A program made the position numbers and the translations under genes. From JACVRN01 sp036389255 (GTDB taxonomy: Bacteria; Acidobacteriota; Blastocatellia; Pyrinomonadales; Pyrinomonadaceae), in assembly GCA_036389255.1 (NCBI GenBank), contig DASVQI010000041.1, positions 248,001 to 312,000 of the forward strand: 64,000 nucleotides of DNA, given 5' to 3'. Below the pieces are notes generated by a model. The model was not told where the DNA came from. It ran no database searches and saw only the letters and a list, made by a program, of their open reading frames with translations. How positions within the stretch are numbered: the first letter of the stretch is position 1; each line of letters begins with the position of its first letter. Positions 18,677-26,678 of the stretch are shown here, one piece after another.

Positions 18677-19882
18677 ATGAGCGCAAATTTCACTTCAACC
18701 AACCCGGTCGTGCAGGCCATCATTTCTGGCCGCGCGCCTCAGGCTGCGCTCATGGCAGCCGCTCGCGGCCTGCTGCCTCTGCCGCAAGCGGACTTGCTGG
18801 AAGCCCTCGTGGTTCTGCGCGAGAACAAGGATGCTGAAGTTGCTAAGGCGGCTGCGGCCACGCTCGACGCGCAGGAGCAGGAATCGCTTCTCGCCGTGGC
18901 CAAAGAGAGCGGGACTTCGCCCGCAGTCCTAGGCTATCTGGCTGCGCGTAAAACCTCTGCGCGAGAGATTCACGAGGCAGTAACCCTGAACGCCTCCACG
19001 CCCGACGACGCAATCGCGCTCCTTGCGAGTCAGGCCACGGACGGCTCTCTGCTTGAGCTGATAGCCATCAACCAGCAGCGCCTGATTCGCGCTCCCCAAA
19101 TCATAGACGCCATCATAGGCAATCCGGCGCGCACGCCCGACGCCGAGCGCCGCGCGCTTGAGACGCGCCGCGAGTTCTTTGAGAAGGAGCGCGGCGCTCA
19201 GCAGATAGCCGGAGAGCTTCGCGCACGCGGCCAGACAGCCGCCGCAGAATTTCTTGAGACGGCGGAGTCTCTGGGCACAGACGGCGCGCTCACCATAGAC
19301 GACGCGTGGCTCATAGCCGAGCACATAGAAGTCTCGGACATAGACATAGACGACTCATGGCTCGCGCTCGAACACGTAGAGATTTTTGAAGAGACGCTCG
19401 AACAGCGACAGGCCAACGCCGACAGAGTCGTCAGCGAGACGCTGCGCGAAGGCGACGCCGCGCCGGAACGCATCGCGCTCATACGACGCATCATGCTCAT
19501 GACCGTCAAGGATCGCATCAAGCTCGGCCTCAAGGGCGACCGCGAAGCACGCGCCATCCTCATACGCGACCCGAACAAGGTAGTCGCCACGGCTGTCGTC
19601 AACAACCCGCGCATCACCGAGCACGAGGTCGAATCAATCGCCTCCATGCGCACCGTCGCGGACGAGGTGCTGCGGATAATTGCCATGAACCGCGCGTGGG
19701 CTCGCTCCTACACAATCATACATAACCTTGTGCGCAACCCACGCACGCCCATCACCACCTCCATGAGCATACTGCCGCGCATACGCACCAAAGACCTTCA
19801 GCATCTGACGCAGAACCGCAACGTGCCGGAAGCCGTGCGCCGTCAGGCCGGACGCCTGAGCCTGACGCGCACCGGACACTGA
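18677..19882 (+). CDS. Cytoplasmic helical-repeat (HEAT/LRV-like) protein
   Basis: 401 residues, no signal or membrane segment. It is all-helical with repeated units resembling HEAT or leucine-rich-variant repeats, best seen at the C-terminus (DPNKVVATAVVNNPRITEHEV, split here as DPNKVVATAVV and NNPRITEHEV, then IHNLVRNPRTPITTSMSIL, then DLQHLTQNRNVPEAVRRQA). A short motif is duplicated at 207-220 and 224-237 (IDDAWLIAEHIEV and IDDSWLALEHVEI). Related proteins occur in deltaproteobacteria and Acidobacteriota without a known role. A strong hairpin follows the stop by two bases. Confidence 0.78.
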   Translation: MSANFTSTNPVVQAIISGRAPQAALMAAARGLLPLPQADLLEALVVLRENKDAEVAKAAAATLDAQEQESLLAVAKESGTSPAVLGYLAARKTSAREIHEAVTLNASTPDDAIALLASQATDGSLLELIAINQQRLIRAPQIIDAIIGNPARTPDAERRALETRREFFEKERGAQQIAGELRARGQTAAAEFLETAESLGTDGALTIDDAWLIAEHIEVSDIDIDDSWLALEHVEIFEETLEQRQANADRVVSETLREGDAAPERIALIRRIMLMTVKDRIKLGLKGDREARAILIRDPNKVVATAVVNNPRITEHEVESIASMRTVADEVLRIIAMNRAWARSYTIIHNLVRNPRTPITTSMSILPRIRTKDLQHLTQNRNVPEAVRRQAGRLSLTRTGH

Positions 19883-19884
19883 AA

Positions 19885-19950
19885 GAAAAAGGCAAAAGGT
19901 GGAAGAGGGAGAAGCCGCTCGCTTCTCTCTCTTCCACCTTCTGCCTTTTC
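19885..19950. terminator. Long palindrome, probable terminator
   Basis: About 29-bp imperfect stem with a 7-nt loop between converging genes. The arms contain AAAAGGCAAAAGGTGGAAG and its complement. The AAAAGGCAAAAG word recurs in the 13089-13208, 55560 and 60308 gaps. Confidence 0.8.
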
Positions 19951-19961
19951 TCTCTTCCGGC

Positions 19962-20489
19962 TTAAAAAATCTCGGAGCTTTTTCGTAAGACAGACCAGCC
20001 CACGTCGGTCAGCGTGTGGGTGGCGGCTCCCCACCAGAGGCCGCAGAACGTGACCCAAAGGACGTGATTACCGACCGCCTGCTTCAGCACGCCGTCCATC
20101 ATTCGCCAGACGCTCGCCACCTCTTCCAGCCCCGGCGGAGCGCCCGTCACAAGCATCGCTCGCGCGTAGACTGCCACAGCCGCAACCAGCGCTATTACGC
20201 CCGTGAAGTAGATTACGCGAATCAGTGTGCCGAAGAGTAGCCCGTGCGACCACCGCGACCTGTGACGAAAGATAACCTTGTAGGGCAGCCATAGAAAACG
20301 AAAGACGCCCCAGCGCGTGTACTGCTTCGATTGTATGTCTAGGTCTGGGCCGAACATCAGACCTCCGAAGAGCATGGCTGCGGTCGCGACGCAGGCCAGC
20401 GCGATGCTTCCGGTCAATCCCCACGCCGCCCCGAACGTCGGAGCGGCGAGCAGGATTGTGATGGCGTCGTGCGTTTTTCCTGACGGCAT
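19962..20489 (-). CDS. DUF2227 membrane metal-binding family protein
   Basis: 175 residues. Starts MPSGKTHDAIT, and has GGLMFGPDLDIQSKQYTRWG and RHRSRWSHGLLFGTLIR, the hallmark His/Asp blocks of DUF2227 (H7/D8, D48/D50, H77, H83 region). Three to four hydrophobic segments place it in the inner membrane. The family is related to YdjM/LexA-regulated membrane hydrolases and is presumed metal-dependent; the substrate is unknown. The end of the peptide-transporter gene lies 25 nt upstream of its start, on the same strand. Confidence 0.85.
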   Translation of the reverse strand: MPSGKTHDAITILLAAPTFGAAWGLTGSIALACVATAAMLFGGLMFGPDLDIQSKQYTRWGVFRFLWLPYKVIFRHRSRWSHGLLFGTLIRVIYFTGVIALVAAVAVYARAMLVTGAPPGLEEVASVWRMMDGVLKQAVGNHVLWVTFCGLWWGAATHTLTDVGWSVLRKSSEIF

Positions 20490-20514
20490 AAAGAGGAAGC
20501 GGCGGCCCTGAAAC

Positions 20515-21972
20515 CTACACGCCGGGCATGGCCTTCTTGAGCGGCTTCAGCAGTATGAACAGCACTATCGCCATGAAGAGCGCCATTAACCCAAGCACCG
20601 CGAAGAATGAAGAGTGCAGCCACCTATCCCAGAAGACGCCTATCTGCGTCAGCTTGTTACCTATGGCCGTGGCTACGAACCATCCTCCCATCATCAGCCC
20701 TCGCAGGCGCATCGGCGCTACCTTCGAGACGAGCGAGAGCCCCATGGGTGACAGCATCAGCTCGCCCGTTGTAACCACGAAATAAGAGGTTACCAGCCAG
20801 AAAGGCGAGACTCTGAATGCATAAGGGTCTGCTCCCGTCACGGTCGCCTCGCCCGTCTTAGCCGCGATGTATAGCACGAAGAATGATAAGCCGGTCAGCG
20901 TCATGCCGATTGCCATCTTGGTCGGAGTTGAAGGCTCAAGGCCGCGCCTGTCCAGCCATTGCCAGAAGAACACGAGCGGGAAGGTGAGCGTGATGACCCA
21001 GAACGGGTTGATGGCGTTCGAAATGATACCGCCGGAAGCCTCTGCCGTCTCGTGCGAGAAGAAGGCCGTCCAGTCCGTATTACGGTCTGCCCAGTAAGTT
21101 AGCGTAGAGCCGTTCTGGTGAAAGACCATCCAGAAGACTATTACAACGATGAAGACTACTATGAGCGCGACGATGCGCTTCCATTCGGGGACGGCATCCA
21201 TCGTCGCCTGCCGGCTGGCGTTCGCTGCGTCCTGCCGGCTGACGCCATGCGGCGGAGCGTCCGTGGCGGTGGCAGCTGTGTCGGCTGCCGTCTCGCTGTC
21301 ACGAGTCGCGGCTGTCGGTGAAGCCGTCAAAGGCGCGTTCGGCTTAGCATGCGGGTTTTCGACATACTTCTTGAACTGCCACATAATCCAGACGGAGACG
21401 ACCATCCCGCCCGCCGCCACTGCGAAGGCCGGATGAAATCCAAACTTGGCGCGCACCCAGCCTGCGACGAGCGGTGCTGTGAAAGCGCCTATGTTGATGC
21501 CCATGTAAAAGATGTTATAGGCCCGGTCTTTCAGGTGGCTGCCTTCCGAGTAGAGGTTGCCGACCATCGTCGAGACGTTCGGCTTAAAAAAGCCGTTGCC
21601 GATGACCAGACACGTGAGCGCGGCGTAAACGGCCGTCAGTGACCTGAAGGAGAGCAGCAGGTGCCCCGCTATAAAGAAGATACCGCCAATCATCACTGCC
21701 CTGCGATAGCCCGTCAGGCGGTCTGCGATAAAACCTCCTATGAGCGGCGAGGCGTAGACGAACATAAGGTAGTTGGCATACAGGCCGGTCGCCTGTGCTG
21801 TCGTCCAGCCGAATCCTTCCGCGCCGTCCTGCAAGTAGAGAGTAAACATCGCGAGCATCGAGTAGAAACTGAAGCGTTCCCACATCTCGGTCGCGAATAG
21901 CACGTAGAGACCCTTCGGATGTTTCTCTACACCAACCCCAGCAGCGCTTCCTTCCATCGCTGTCGTAGCCAT
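20515..21972 (-). CDS. Proton-dependent oligopeptide (POT/PTR) transporter
   Basis: 485 residues from the ATG at 21972, which has AAGGAGAG about seven bases upstream; the frame is open to 22014. Twelve or more membrane segments. Family motifs: ATEMWERFSFYSMLAMFTLYL near the start (seen as ATEMWERFSFY), GGFIADRLTGYRRAV, and the PTR2 signature around FYMGINIGAFTAPL. POT transporters import di- and tripeptides with protons. An about 80-residue Ala/Thr-rich insertion in the central loop is typical of bacterial members. It lies upstream of the DUF2227 gene. Confidence 0.92.
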   Translation of the reverse strand: MATTAMEGSAAGVGVEKHPKGLYVLFATEMWERFSFYSMLAMFTLYLQDGAEGFGWTTAQATGLYANYLMFVYASPLIGGFIADRLTGYRRAVMIGGIFFIAGHLLLSFRSLTAVYAALTCLVIGNGFFKPNVSTMVGNLYSEGSHLKDRAYNIFYMGINIGAFTAPLVAGWVRAKFGFHPAFAVAAGGMVVSVWIMWQFKKYVENPHAKPNAPLTASPTAATRDSETAADTAATATDAPPHGVSRQDAANASRQATMDAVPEWKRIVALIVVFIVVIVFWMVFHQNGSTLTYWADRNTDWTAFFSHETAEASGGIISNAINPFWVITLTFPLVFFWQWLDRRGLEPSTPTKMAIGMTLTGLSFFVLYIAAKTGEATVTGADPYAFRVSPFWLVTSYFVVTTGELMLSPMGLSLVSKVAPMRLRGLMMGGWFVATAIGNKLTQIGVFWDRWLHSSFFAVLGLMALFMAIVLFILLKPLKKAMPGV

Positions 21973-22165
21973 TCTTATCTCTCCTTTTCGCTCGTTACTG
22001 ACATGAAGGGACACCTCTCAAGCCTCATGCCCGAATCAGATTGTCCGACCATTGTATAGTAATCTTCGTTGTTATAACACGCTCACTCAGTTGGCGAAAA
22101 GTAACATACGTTTGCCAGTTGGCGTGCGCGCAATTTACACTGGGGGCGTCTCTTTTGCCTGCAAG

Positions 22166-23083
22166 ATGGGAAAACGCGGAAAAACTCAAACGGCGCTGGA
22201 GTATTTGGCAGCGCGCACAGTGCTCACAGGTTTAGGATTGATGCCACGCACGGCTGCGGTCGCAACGGCTGGCGGGCTTGCGCGCCTTGCATATCTTTTC
22301 GGAGGTCGCCTGCGCCGCACGGGCGAGCGCAACCTCGAACTGGCCTTCCCGGACTTGAGTGATGCCGAGCGCCTGCGCATCCTCCGGGCCTCTTTTCAAA
22401 GCCTCGGCAGGCTGCTCGGAGAGTTCAGCCAGCTTCCACGCACGACGCCTGAAGCCCTGCGACGATTCATCACCTGCGAGGGACTGGAAAATCTTGAAGC
22501 CGCGCAGAGACGCGGCCAAGGCGTCATACTCTTCACGGGGCATCTGGGCGCGTGGGAGTTGTCCTCATTCGCTCTCTCTGCCTTCGGCTATCCCATGAGC
22601 TTTCTGGTGCGCCGCATGGATAATCCCATGATTGAGCCTCTGGTCGAAAGAACGCGCACCCGCTTCGGAAACCGCTCGATTGATAAACGAGCCGCAGCCC
22701 GCCCAATGCTTCGCATACTGCGCGAAGGCGGCACGCTCGGCCTGCTCGTAGACTTAAACACGCTGCCGCATGAAGGCGTCTTCGTAGACTTCTTCGGCAT
22801 TCCCGCTTCGACAACGGCCAGCGTGGCCACGCTGGCCCTGCGCACGAAGGCCGCAGTTCTACCCGTCTTCGTCCCATGGGATAAGGAGAAACGCCGCTTC
22901 ATACTACGCATCGAGCCGCCGCTTGAAATCGAAGCCACAGGCGACGCGGCAACTGATGTCCAGAAGTTAACATCACAATTCACCTCCGTCATTGAGAGCT
23001 ACGTGAGGCAATTTCCTGAACAGTGGCTCTGGATTCACAAAAGATGGAACACGCGGCCCGAAGGCGAACAAAATCTTTATTAA
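22166..23083 (+). CDS. Lysophospholipid/lipid A acyltransferase (LpxL/HtrB family)
   Basis: 305 residues from ATG 22166; the frame stays open to a TTG at 22052, but 305 matches the family length. The catalytic HX4E motif is in FTGHLGAWELS, followed by FLVRRMDNPMIE and a GGTLGLLVDLNT block as in LpxL-type enzymes, ending with PEQWLWIHKRW. These add a secondary acyl chain to lipid A or a related lipid at the inner membrane. No other lipid A genes are here, so the acceptor is uncertain. Confidence 0.9.
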   Translation: MGKRGKTQTALEYLAARTVLTGLGLMPRTAAVATAGGLARLAYLFGGRLRRTGERNLELAFPDLSDAERLRILRASFQSLGRLLGEFSQLPRTTPEALRRFITCEGLENLEAAQRRGQGVILFTGHLGAWELSSFALSAFGYPMSFLVRRMDNPMIEPLVERTRTRFGNRSIDKRAAARPMLRILREGGTLGLLVDLNTLPHEGVFVDFFGIPASTTASVATLALRTKAAVLPVFVPWDKEKRRFILRIEPPLEIEATGDAATDVQKLTSQFTSVIESYVRQFPEQWLWIHKRWNTRPEGEQNLY

Positions 23084-23189
23084 ATTTCGACCCGTCATGA
23101 AAAGCTGTCAATATCCACTAAATTTAGCGGTTTCAGTAGGCTTTACGGCCTTACTTAAGGCTTAACTTTAAAGAGCCGCCCTCTCATTG

Positions 23190-23206
23190 TCACAAAAATA
23201 TTGTGA
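23190..23206. promoter_or_regulatory. Palindromic operator-like site
   Basis: TCACAA-N5-TTGTGA, perfect 6-bp arms, 17 nt upstream of a -35 box. Resembles half sites used by CRP/FNR-class activators in spacing to the promoter, but the half-site order differs from TGTGA-N6-TCACA. The regulator is unknown. Confidence 0.45.
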
Positions 23207-23223
23207 TTCGGTGTATTTTGTGC

Positions 23224-23251
23224 TTGACAGCTCACAGAATATAAGTATAAT
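23224..23251 (+). promoter_or_regulatory. Near-consensus housekeeping promoter
   Basis: TTGACA (23224-23229), 16-nt spacer, TATAAT (23246-23251), A/T-rich just upstream. Both hexamers are perfect, which is exceptional in this window. Predicted start near 23258. Confidence 0.75.
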
Positions 23252-23257
23252 TTTACA

Positions 23258-23534
23258 CACACTGAAGCACGACAATCAGTGACGCCCCGACGATCACGAT
23301 GGTATTTGAATTTGGGTGACGCTAAGGGAAGCGTTTTACGGTTTTATACTCTTGGTCAGCTTATTTTAAGAGTCTGGCATTATCTCTCGCCCGTAAATCG
23401 CACCGCCTATAACTACGGGATCGGCCATAAGTGACGATTCTCAGTTCCCTTGTAATGCCACCCTGAACTCCGAGCCTGCCCGTGAAGATTTAAGCCCCGC
23501 CAGTCTTAACTGATTGGCGGGGCTCCTCCTTTTT
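23258..23534 (+). ncRNA. Candidate structured noncoding RNA, about 275 nt
   Basis: Bracketed by a perfect promoter and a hairpin terminator with no ORF between. Internal pairings visible by eye: ACGCT-AAGGGA-AGCGT; CTCTT with AAGAG; TGGCATTA with TAATGCCA about 70 nt apart; and, inside the latter, CCCGTA with TACGGG. The GTGACGC word occurs twice near the 5' end. Length would fit a 6S-like or lineage-specific regulatory RNA. I could not match it to a known family by eye. Confidence 0.5.
23493..23534. terminator. Hairpin terminator
   Basis: 10-bp GC-rich stem (AGCCCCGCCA with TGGCGGGGCT), 12-nt loop, then CCTCCTTTTT on the plus strand. It ends the candidate RNA and may also stop the converging fabG transcript. 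Confidence 0.85.
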
Positions 23535-23559
23535 AATCTCAAAAAAAAGATGTTTCGGT

Positions 23560-24321
23560 TTACATGGCCAAGCCGCCGTCCACCTGTATGACTTGGCCCG
23601 TGATGTAACGCGCGTCGTCTGAGAGCAGGAAGCAGGCTATGCGTGCAACCTCGTCGGGCTCTGCGAAGCGGCCTAGCGGAATCTGTTCCATGACTTTGGT
23701 GCGGTAATTCTCATCCAGAGCATTCGCCATGTCCGTTAACACCATCCCGAGAGCCAGCGCGTTGACCGTCACCCGACGACTGGCGACCTCCTTGGCGAGC
23801 GCTTTCGTAAGACCGAACATGCCTGCTTTGGACGCGGAGTAGTTTGACTGGCCGGGCATGCCTACCGTGCCGCTTATGGAAGAGATGTTCAGTATGGAGC
23901 CGCCCCCTTCCTGCCTGAGCATAAACCGCAGGACGGCTTTAGAAAAATTCCACGCGCCCTTCAGGTTTGTGTCCATGACCGCGTCCCAGTCCTCTTCCTT
24001 CATGCGCAGGATGAGCGTGTCGCGCGTGATGCCCGCGTTGTTGATGAGAAAGTCTATGCGCCCGAAAGCCTCTTTGGTCTGCTTGACCATCTCGGCTGCC
24101 GATTCCGTCTGGGCCACGTCGCATGAGGTTGAAATCGCGCGGACACCCATCGCTTCAATCTCGGCCTTCAAAGCGTCTGCGGCCTCTGCGCTCTTGGCGT
24201 AGTTGAAGGCGACGTCTGCGCCTCGGCGGGCCAGCTCAAGCGCTATGGCTCGTCCTATGCCGCGCGTAGCGCCCGTGACAATCGCGGCGCGTCCCGCAAA
24301 GCTCTTGTTAGTATCAGTCAA
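23560..24321 (-). CDS. fabG: 3-oxoacyl-ACP reductase
   Basis: 253 residues, standard short-chain dehydrogenase length. NADPH-binding TGATRGIGRA (17-26), NNAG (94-97), catalytic Ser in ISSISG (about 147), and YSASK with Y161/K165. It reduces beta-ketoacyl-ACP in fatty-acid elongation; the TRDTLILRMKEEDWD segment is characteristic of FabG rather than generic SDRs. It sits 24 nt after galU on the same strand, so co-transcription is likely although the pathways differ. Another SDR activity cannot be excluded. Confidence 0.9.
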   Translation of the reverse strand: MTDTNKSFAGRAAIVTGATRGIGRAIALELARRGADVAFNYAKSAEAADALKAEIEAMGVRAISTSCDVAQTESAAEMVKQTKEAFGRIDFLINNAGITRDTLILRMKEEDWDAVMDTNLKGAWNFSKAVLRFMLRQEGGGSILNISSISGTVGMPGQSNYSASKAGMFGLTKALAKEVASRRVTVNALALGMVLTDMANALDENYRTKVMEQIPLGRFAEPDEVARIACFLLSDDARYITGQVIQVDGGLAM

Positions 24322-24345
24322 AGAATCAATTCCTCCATACTGTTA

Positions 24346-25215
24346 TTACAGCTTCAAAGACCGCAAGTACTCTATAAAGTCCGGCGCGAGGTCTGGGCGT
24401 TTAAGCGCGAACTCGACCGTGGCTATGAGAAAGCCCAGCTTATCGCCCGCGTCGTGTCTGGTTCCTTCAAAGCGCACGGCGTAGAAGGGACGCTTCTTGA
24501 GCAGCGAGCGCATGGCGTCCGTTATCTGAATCTCGCCGCCTGCGCCGGGCTTCGTCTGCTCTATCTCGCCAAAGATGTCCGGCGTCAGGATGTAGCGGCC
24601 TATGATGGCAAGGTCGGACGGGGCTTCATGAAAGGGCGGCTTTTCGACCATATCTTTTATCTTGAAGATGCCGGGCTCCACCTCTTCCGCGTCAATCACG
24701 CCGAATCGGGAGATGGCTTCGCCTTCGACTCGCATAGTGCCGAGGACGGGCGCGTCGTACTTCTCGTAGACGGCCATCATCTGCTTCAAGGCGGGAGTCT
24801 CTGAGTCAACTATGTCGTCCGCGAGCATGACCGCGAAGGGCTCGCCTTCGCAGAAGTCGCGCGCCTGAAAGATTGCGTGTCCGAGCCCGAGGGCTTCGCG
24901 CTGCCTGACGTAGCTGATGCGCGCCATCTCCGAGATAGTGCGAATCTCTTTGCGTATGGATTCCTTGCCGCGCTCTCTGAGCAGATGCTCAAGCTCGAAG
25001 GAGATGTCGAAATGGTCTTCTATGGCCGTCTTGTCCCGGCCGGTGACGATGATGATGGATTCGACGCCCGAGGCGACCGCTTCTTCCACCACGTACTGTA
25101 TGAGCGGCTTGTCCACGAGCGGCAGCATCTCTTTCGGAGACGCTTTAGTCGCGGGAAGAAAACGCGTTCCCAGTCCTGCCGCCGGAAAGACAGCTTTGCG
25201 AATTTTCTGAGGCAT
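24346..25215 (-). CDS. galU: UTP--glucose-1-phosphate uridylyltransferase
   Basis: 289 residues. The nucleotidyltransferase signature AGLGTRFLPATKASPKEMLP with DKPLIQYVVEEAV begins the protein; VRQREALGLGHAIFQARD and FAVMLADDIVD (UTP and metal site) and VEKPPF follow in family order. It makes UDP-glucose for envelope glycans. Divergent from serS with about 75 nt between starts, and followed by fabG. Confidence 0.95.
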   Translation of the reverse strand: MPQKIRKAVFPAAGLGTRFLPATKASPKEMLPLVDKPLIQYVVEEAVASGVESIIIVTGRDKTAIEDHFDISFELEHLLRERGKESIRKEIRTISEMARISYVRQREALGLGHAIFQARDFCEGEPFAVMLADDIVDSETPALKQMMAVYEKYDAPVLGTMRVEGEAISRFGVIDAEEVEPGIFKIKDMVEKPPFHEAPSDLAIIGRYILTPDIFGEIEQTKPGAGGEIQITDAMRSLLKKRPFYAVRFEGTRHDAGDKLGFLIATVEFALKRPDLAPDFIEYLRSLKL

Positions 25216-25289
25216 ACTGTAAGATTCCGATTTCGTCTTTTGATGCGTGAAAAGTGTTTCTCATACCATAATTGAAGGGGCTACGGCAA

Positions 25290-26585
25290 ATGCTCGACCT
25301 GAACTTCGTTCGTGAAAATCTTGATAAAGTGCGCGCTGCGCTTCAGTCGCGCAACTTCCCTGCGGATGCGCTCAATGATTTTGAGGCGGCCGATAGCGAG
25401 CGGCGACAGGTCATAGCCGAGTCGGACAAGTTGAATGCCGAGCGCAACTCCGCCAGCCGTGAGATAGGCGCGCTCATGAAGGAAGGGAAGCGCGACGAGG
25501 CGGACGCAAGACGCCAGTCCGTGGGCCAGTTGAAGGAGCGCATAGCCGGGCTTGACCGGAAGCGAGACGAAGCGGAAGCGCGTATGCACGAGATACTCTC
25601 CACCCTGCCGAACATACCGCACGAGAGCGTGCCCGTTGGCACGGACGAGACTGCAAACGTGGAGGTGCGCAGGTGGGGAGCGCCGCCCGAGTTAGATTTC
25701 GAGCCGAAGGATCACGTAGAGCTTGGCACGCAGCTAGGCATCCTAGACCTTGAGCGCGCGAGCAAGATAACGGCTTCGCGCTTTGCGATTTTGAACGGCG
25801 CGGGCGCGCGTCTTGAGCGTGCGCTCATCAACTTCATGCTTGAGATACAGACGCGCGAGCACGGATACACGGAGACTCTGCCGCCATTCATAGTCAACGC
25901 CGCGACGCTCTACGGGACGGCTCAGCTTCCCAAATTCGAGCAAGACCTGTTCAAGCTGACGGACGAGCGCGGGCTTTATCTATCGCCTACTGCGGAAGTG
26001 CCCGTGACGAACTATCACCGGGACGAGTTGCTGGATGCTTCGGAGTTGCCGAAGCGCTGGGCCGCCTACTCGCCATGCTTTCGCTCGGAGGCCGGGAGCT
26101 ACGGGCGCGACGTGCGCGGTGTGATTCGCCAGCACCAGTTCGAGAAAGTCGAGCTTGTGAAATACTCTCTGCCGGAGAACTCTTTTGAAGAGCTTGAGGC
26201 GCTGACGCGCGACGCGGAGGCCGTCTTGCAGCGCCTCGGCATACACTATCGCGTCGTGGCGCTTTCGACCGGCGACTTAGGTTTCCAATCCGCCAAGACC
26301 TACGACATAGAGGTCTGGCTGCCTTCGCAGAAGACGTTTCGTGAAATCTCTTCCTGCTCGAACTGCACGGACTTTCAGGCTCGACGCGCGCAGATTCGCT
26401 TTCGTCGCGCGGGCGGCTCAAAGCCCGAATACGTTCACACACTGAACGGCTCCGGCCTCGCGGTCGGTCGAACGTGGATAGCCGTGCTGGAAAATTACCA
26501 GCAGGCGGACGGCTCTGTGCTCATCCCCGAAGCCTTGCGGCCCTACATGAACGGCATGGAGAGAATCGAAGCGGCAAGCAAGTAG
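25290..26585 (+). CDS. serS: Serine--tRNA ligase
   Basis: 431 residues from ATG 25290; TTG 25272 is also in frame but MLDLNFVREN is the usual start and GAAGGGG precedes it. An N-terminal antiparallel coiled coil (about 30-105) grips the long variable arm of tRNA-Ser. The class II core has motif 2 (FRSEAGSYGRDVRGVIR) and motif 3 (GSGLAVGRTWIAVLENYQ). It charges tRNA-Ser, one copy of which is at 37187. Ends with a hairpin at 26605-26657. Confidence 0.97.
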   Translation: MLDLNFVRENLDKVRAALQSRNFPADALNDFEAADSERRQVIAESDKLNAERNSASREIGALMKEGKRDEADARRQSVGQLKERIAGLDRKRDEAEARMHEILSTLPNIPHESVPVGTDETANVEVRRWGAPPELDFEPKDHVELGTQLGILDLERASKITASRFAILNGAGARLERALINFMLEIQTREHGYTETLPPFIVNAATLYGTAQLPKFEQDLFKLTDERGLYLSPTAEVPVTNYHRDELLDASELPKRWAAYSPCFRSEAGSYGRDVRGVIRQHQFEKVELVKYSLPENSFEELEALTRDAEAVLQRLGIHYRVVALSTGDLGFQSAKTYDIEVWLPSQKTFREISSCSNCTDFQARRAQIRFRRAGGSKPEYVHTLNGSGLAVGRTWIAVLENYQQADGSVLIPEALRPYMNGMERIEAASK

Positions 26586-26604
26586 CCATCGCCGTTTAAG
26601 TAAA

Positions 26605-26657
26605 CAGCAATCAGCCGCCAGCGTTTCTGAGAATCGAACGCTGGCGGCTGATTGCTG
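26605..26657. terminator. 21-bp perfect stem between convergent genes
   Basis: CAGCAATCAGCCGCCAGCGTT pairs perfectly across an 11-nt loop (given as one arm split: CAGCAATCAG and CCGCCAGCGTT). No T-run follows on either side. It separates serS and sppA. Confidence 0.75.
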
Positions 26658-26678
26658 AAGGCTGGTTCGCTTTACAGC

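Larger units (their letters stand above)
23084..23559. other. Intergenic region holding a probable RNA transcription unit
   Basis: 476 nt between converging genes with no plausible ORF. It contains an operator-like palindrome, a near-consensus promoter and a strong hairpin terminator, all on the plus strand. Confidence 0.7.

Noticed and set aside
23290..23330. c-di-GMP (GEMM) riboswitch suggested by a GGGTGACGCTAAG stretch
   Set aside because: The other conserved GEMM segments are absent and no gene lies downstream on that strand.
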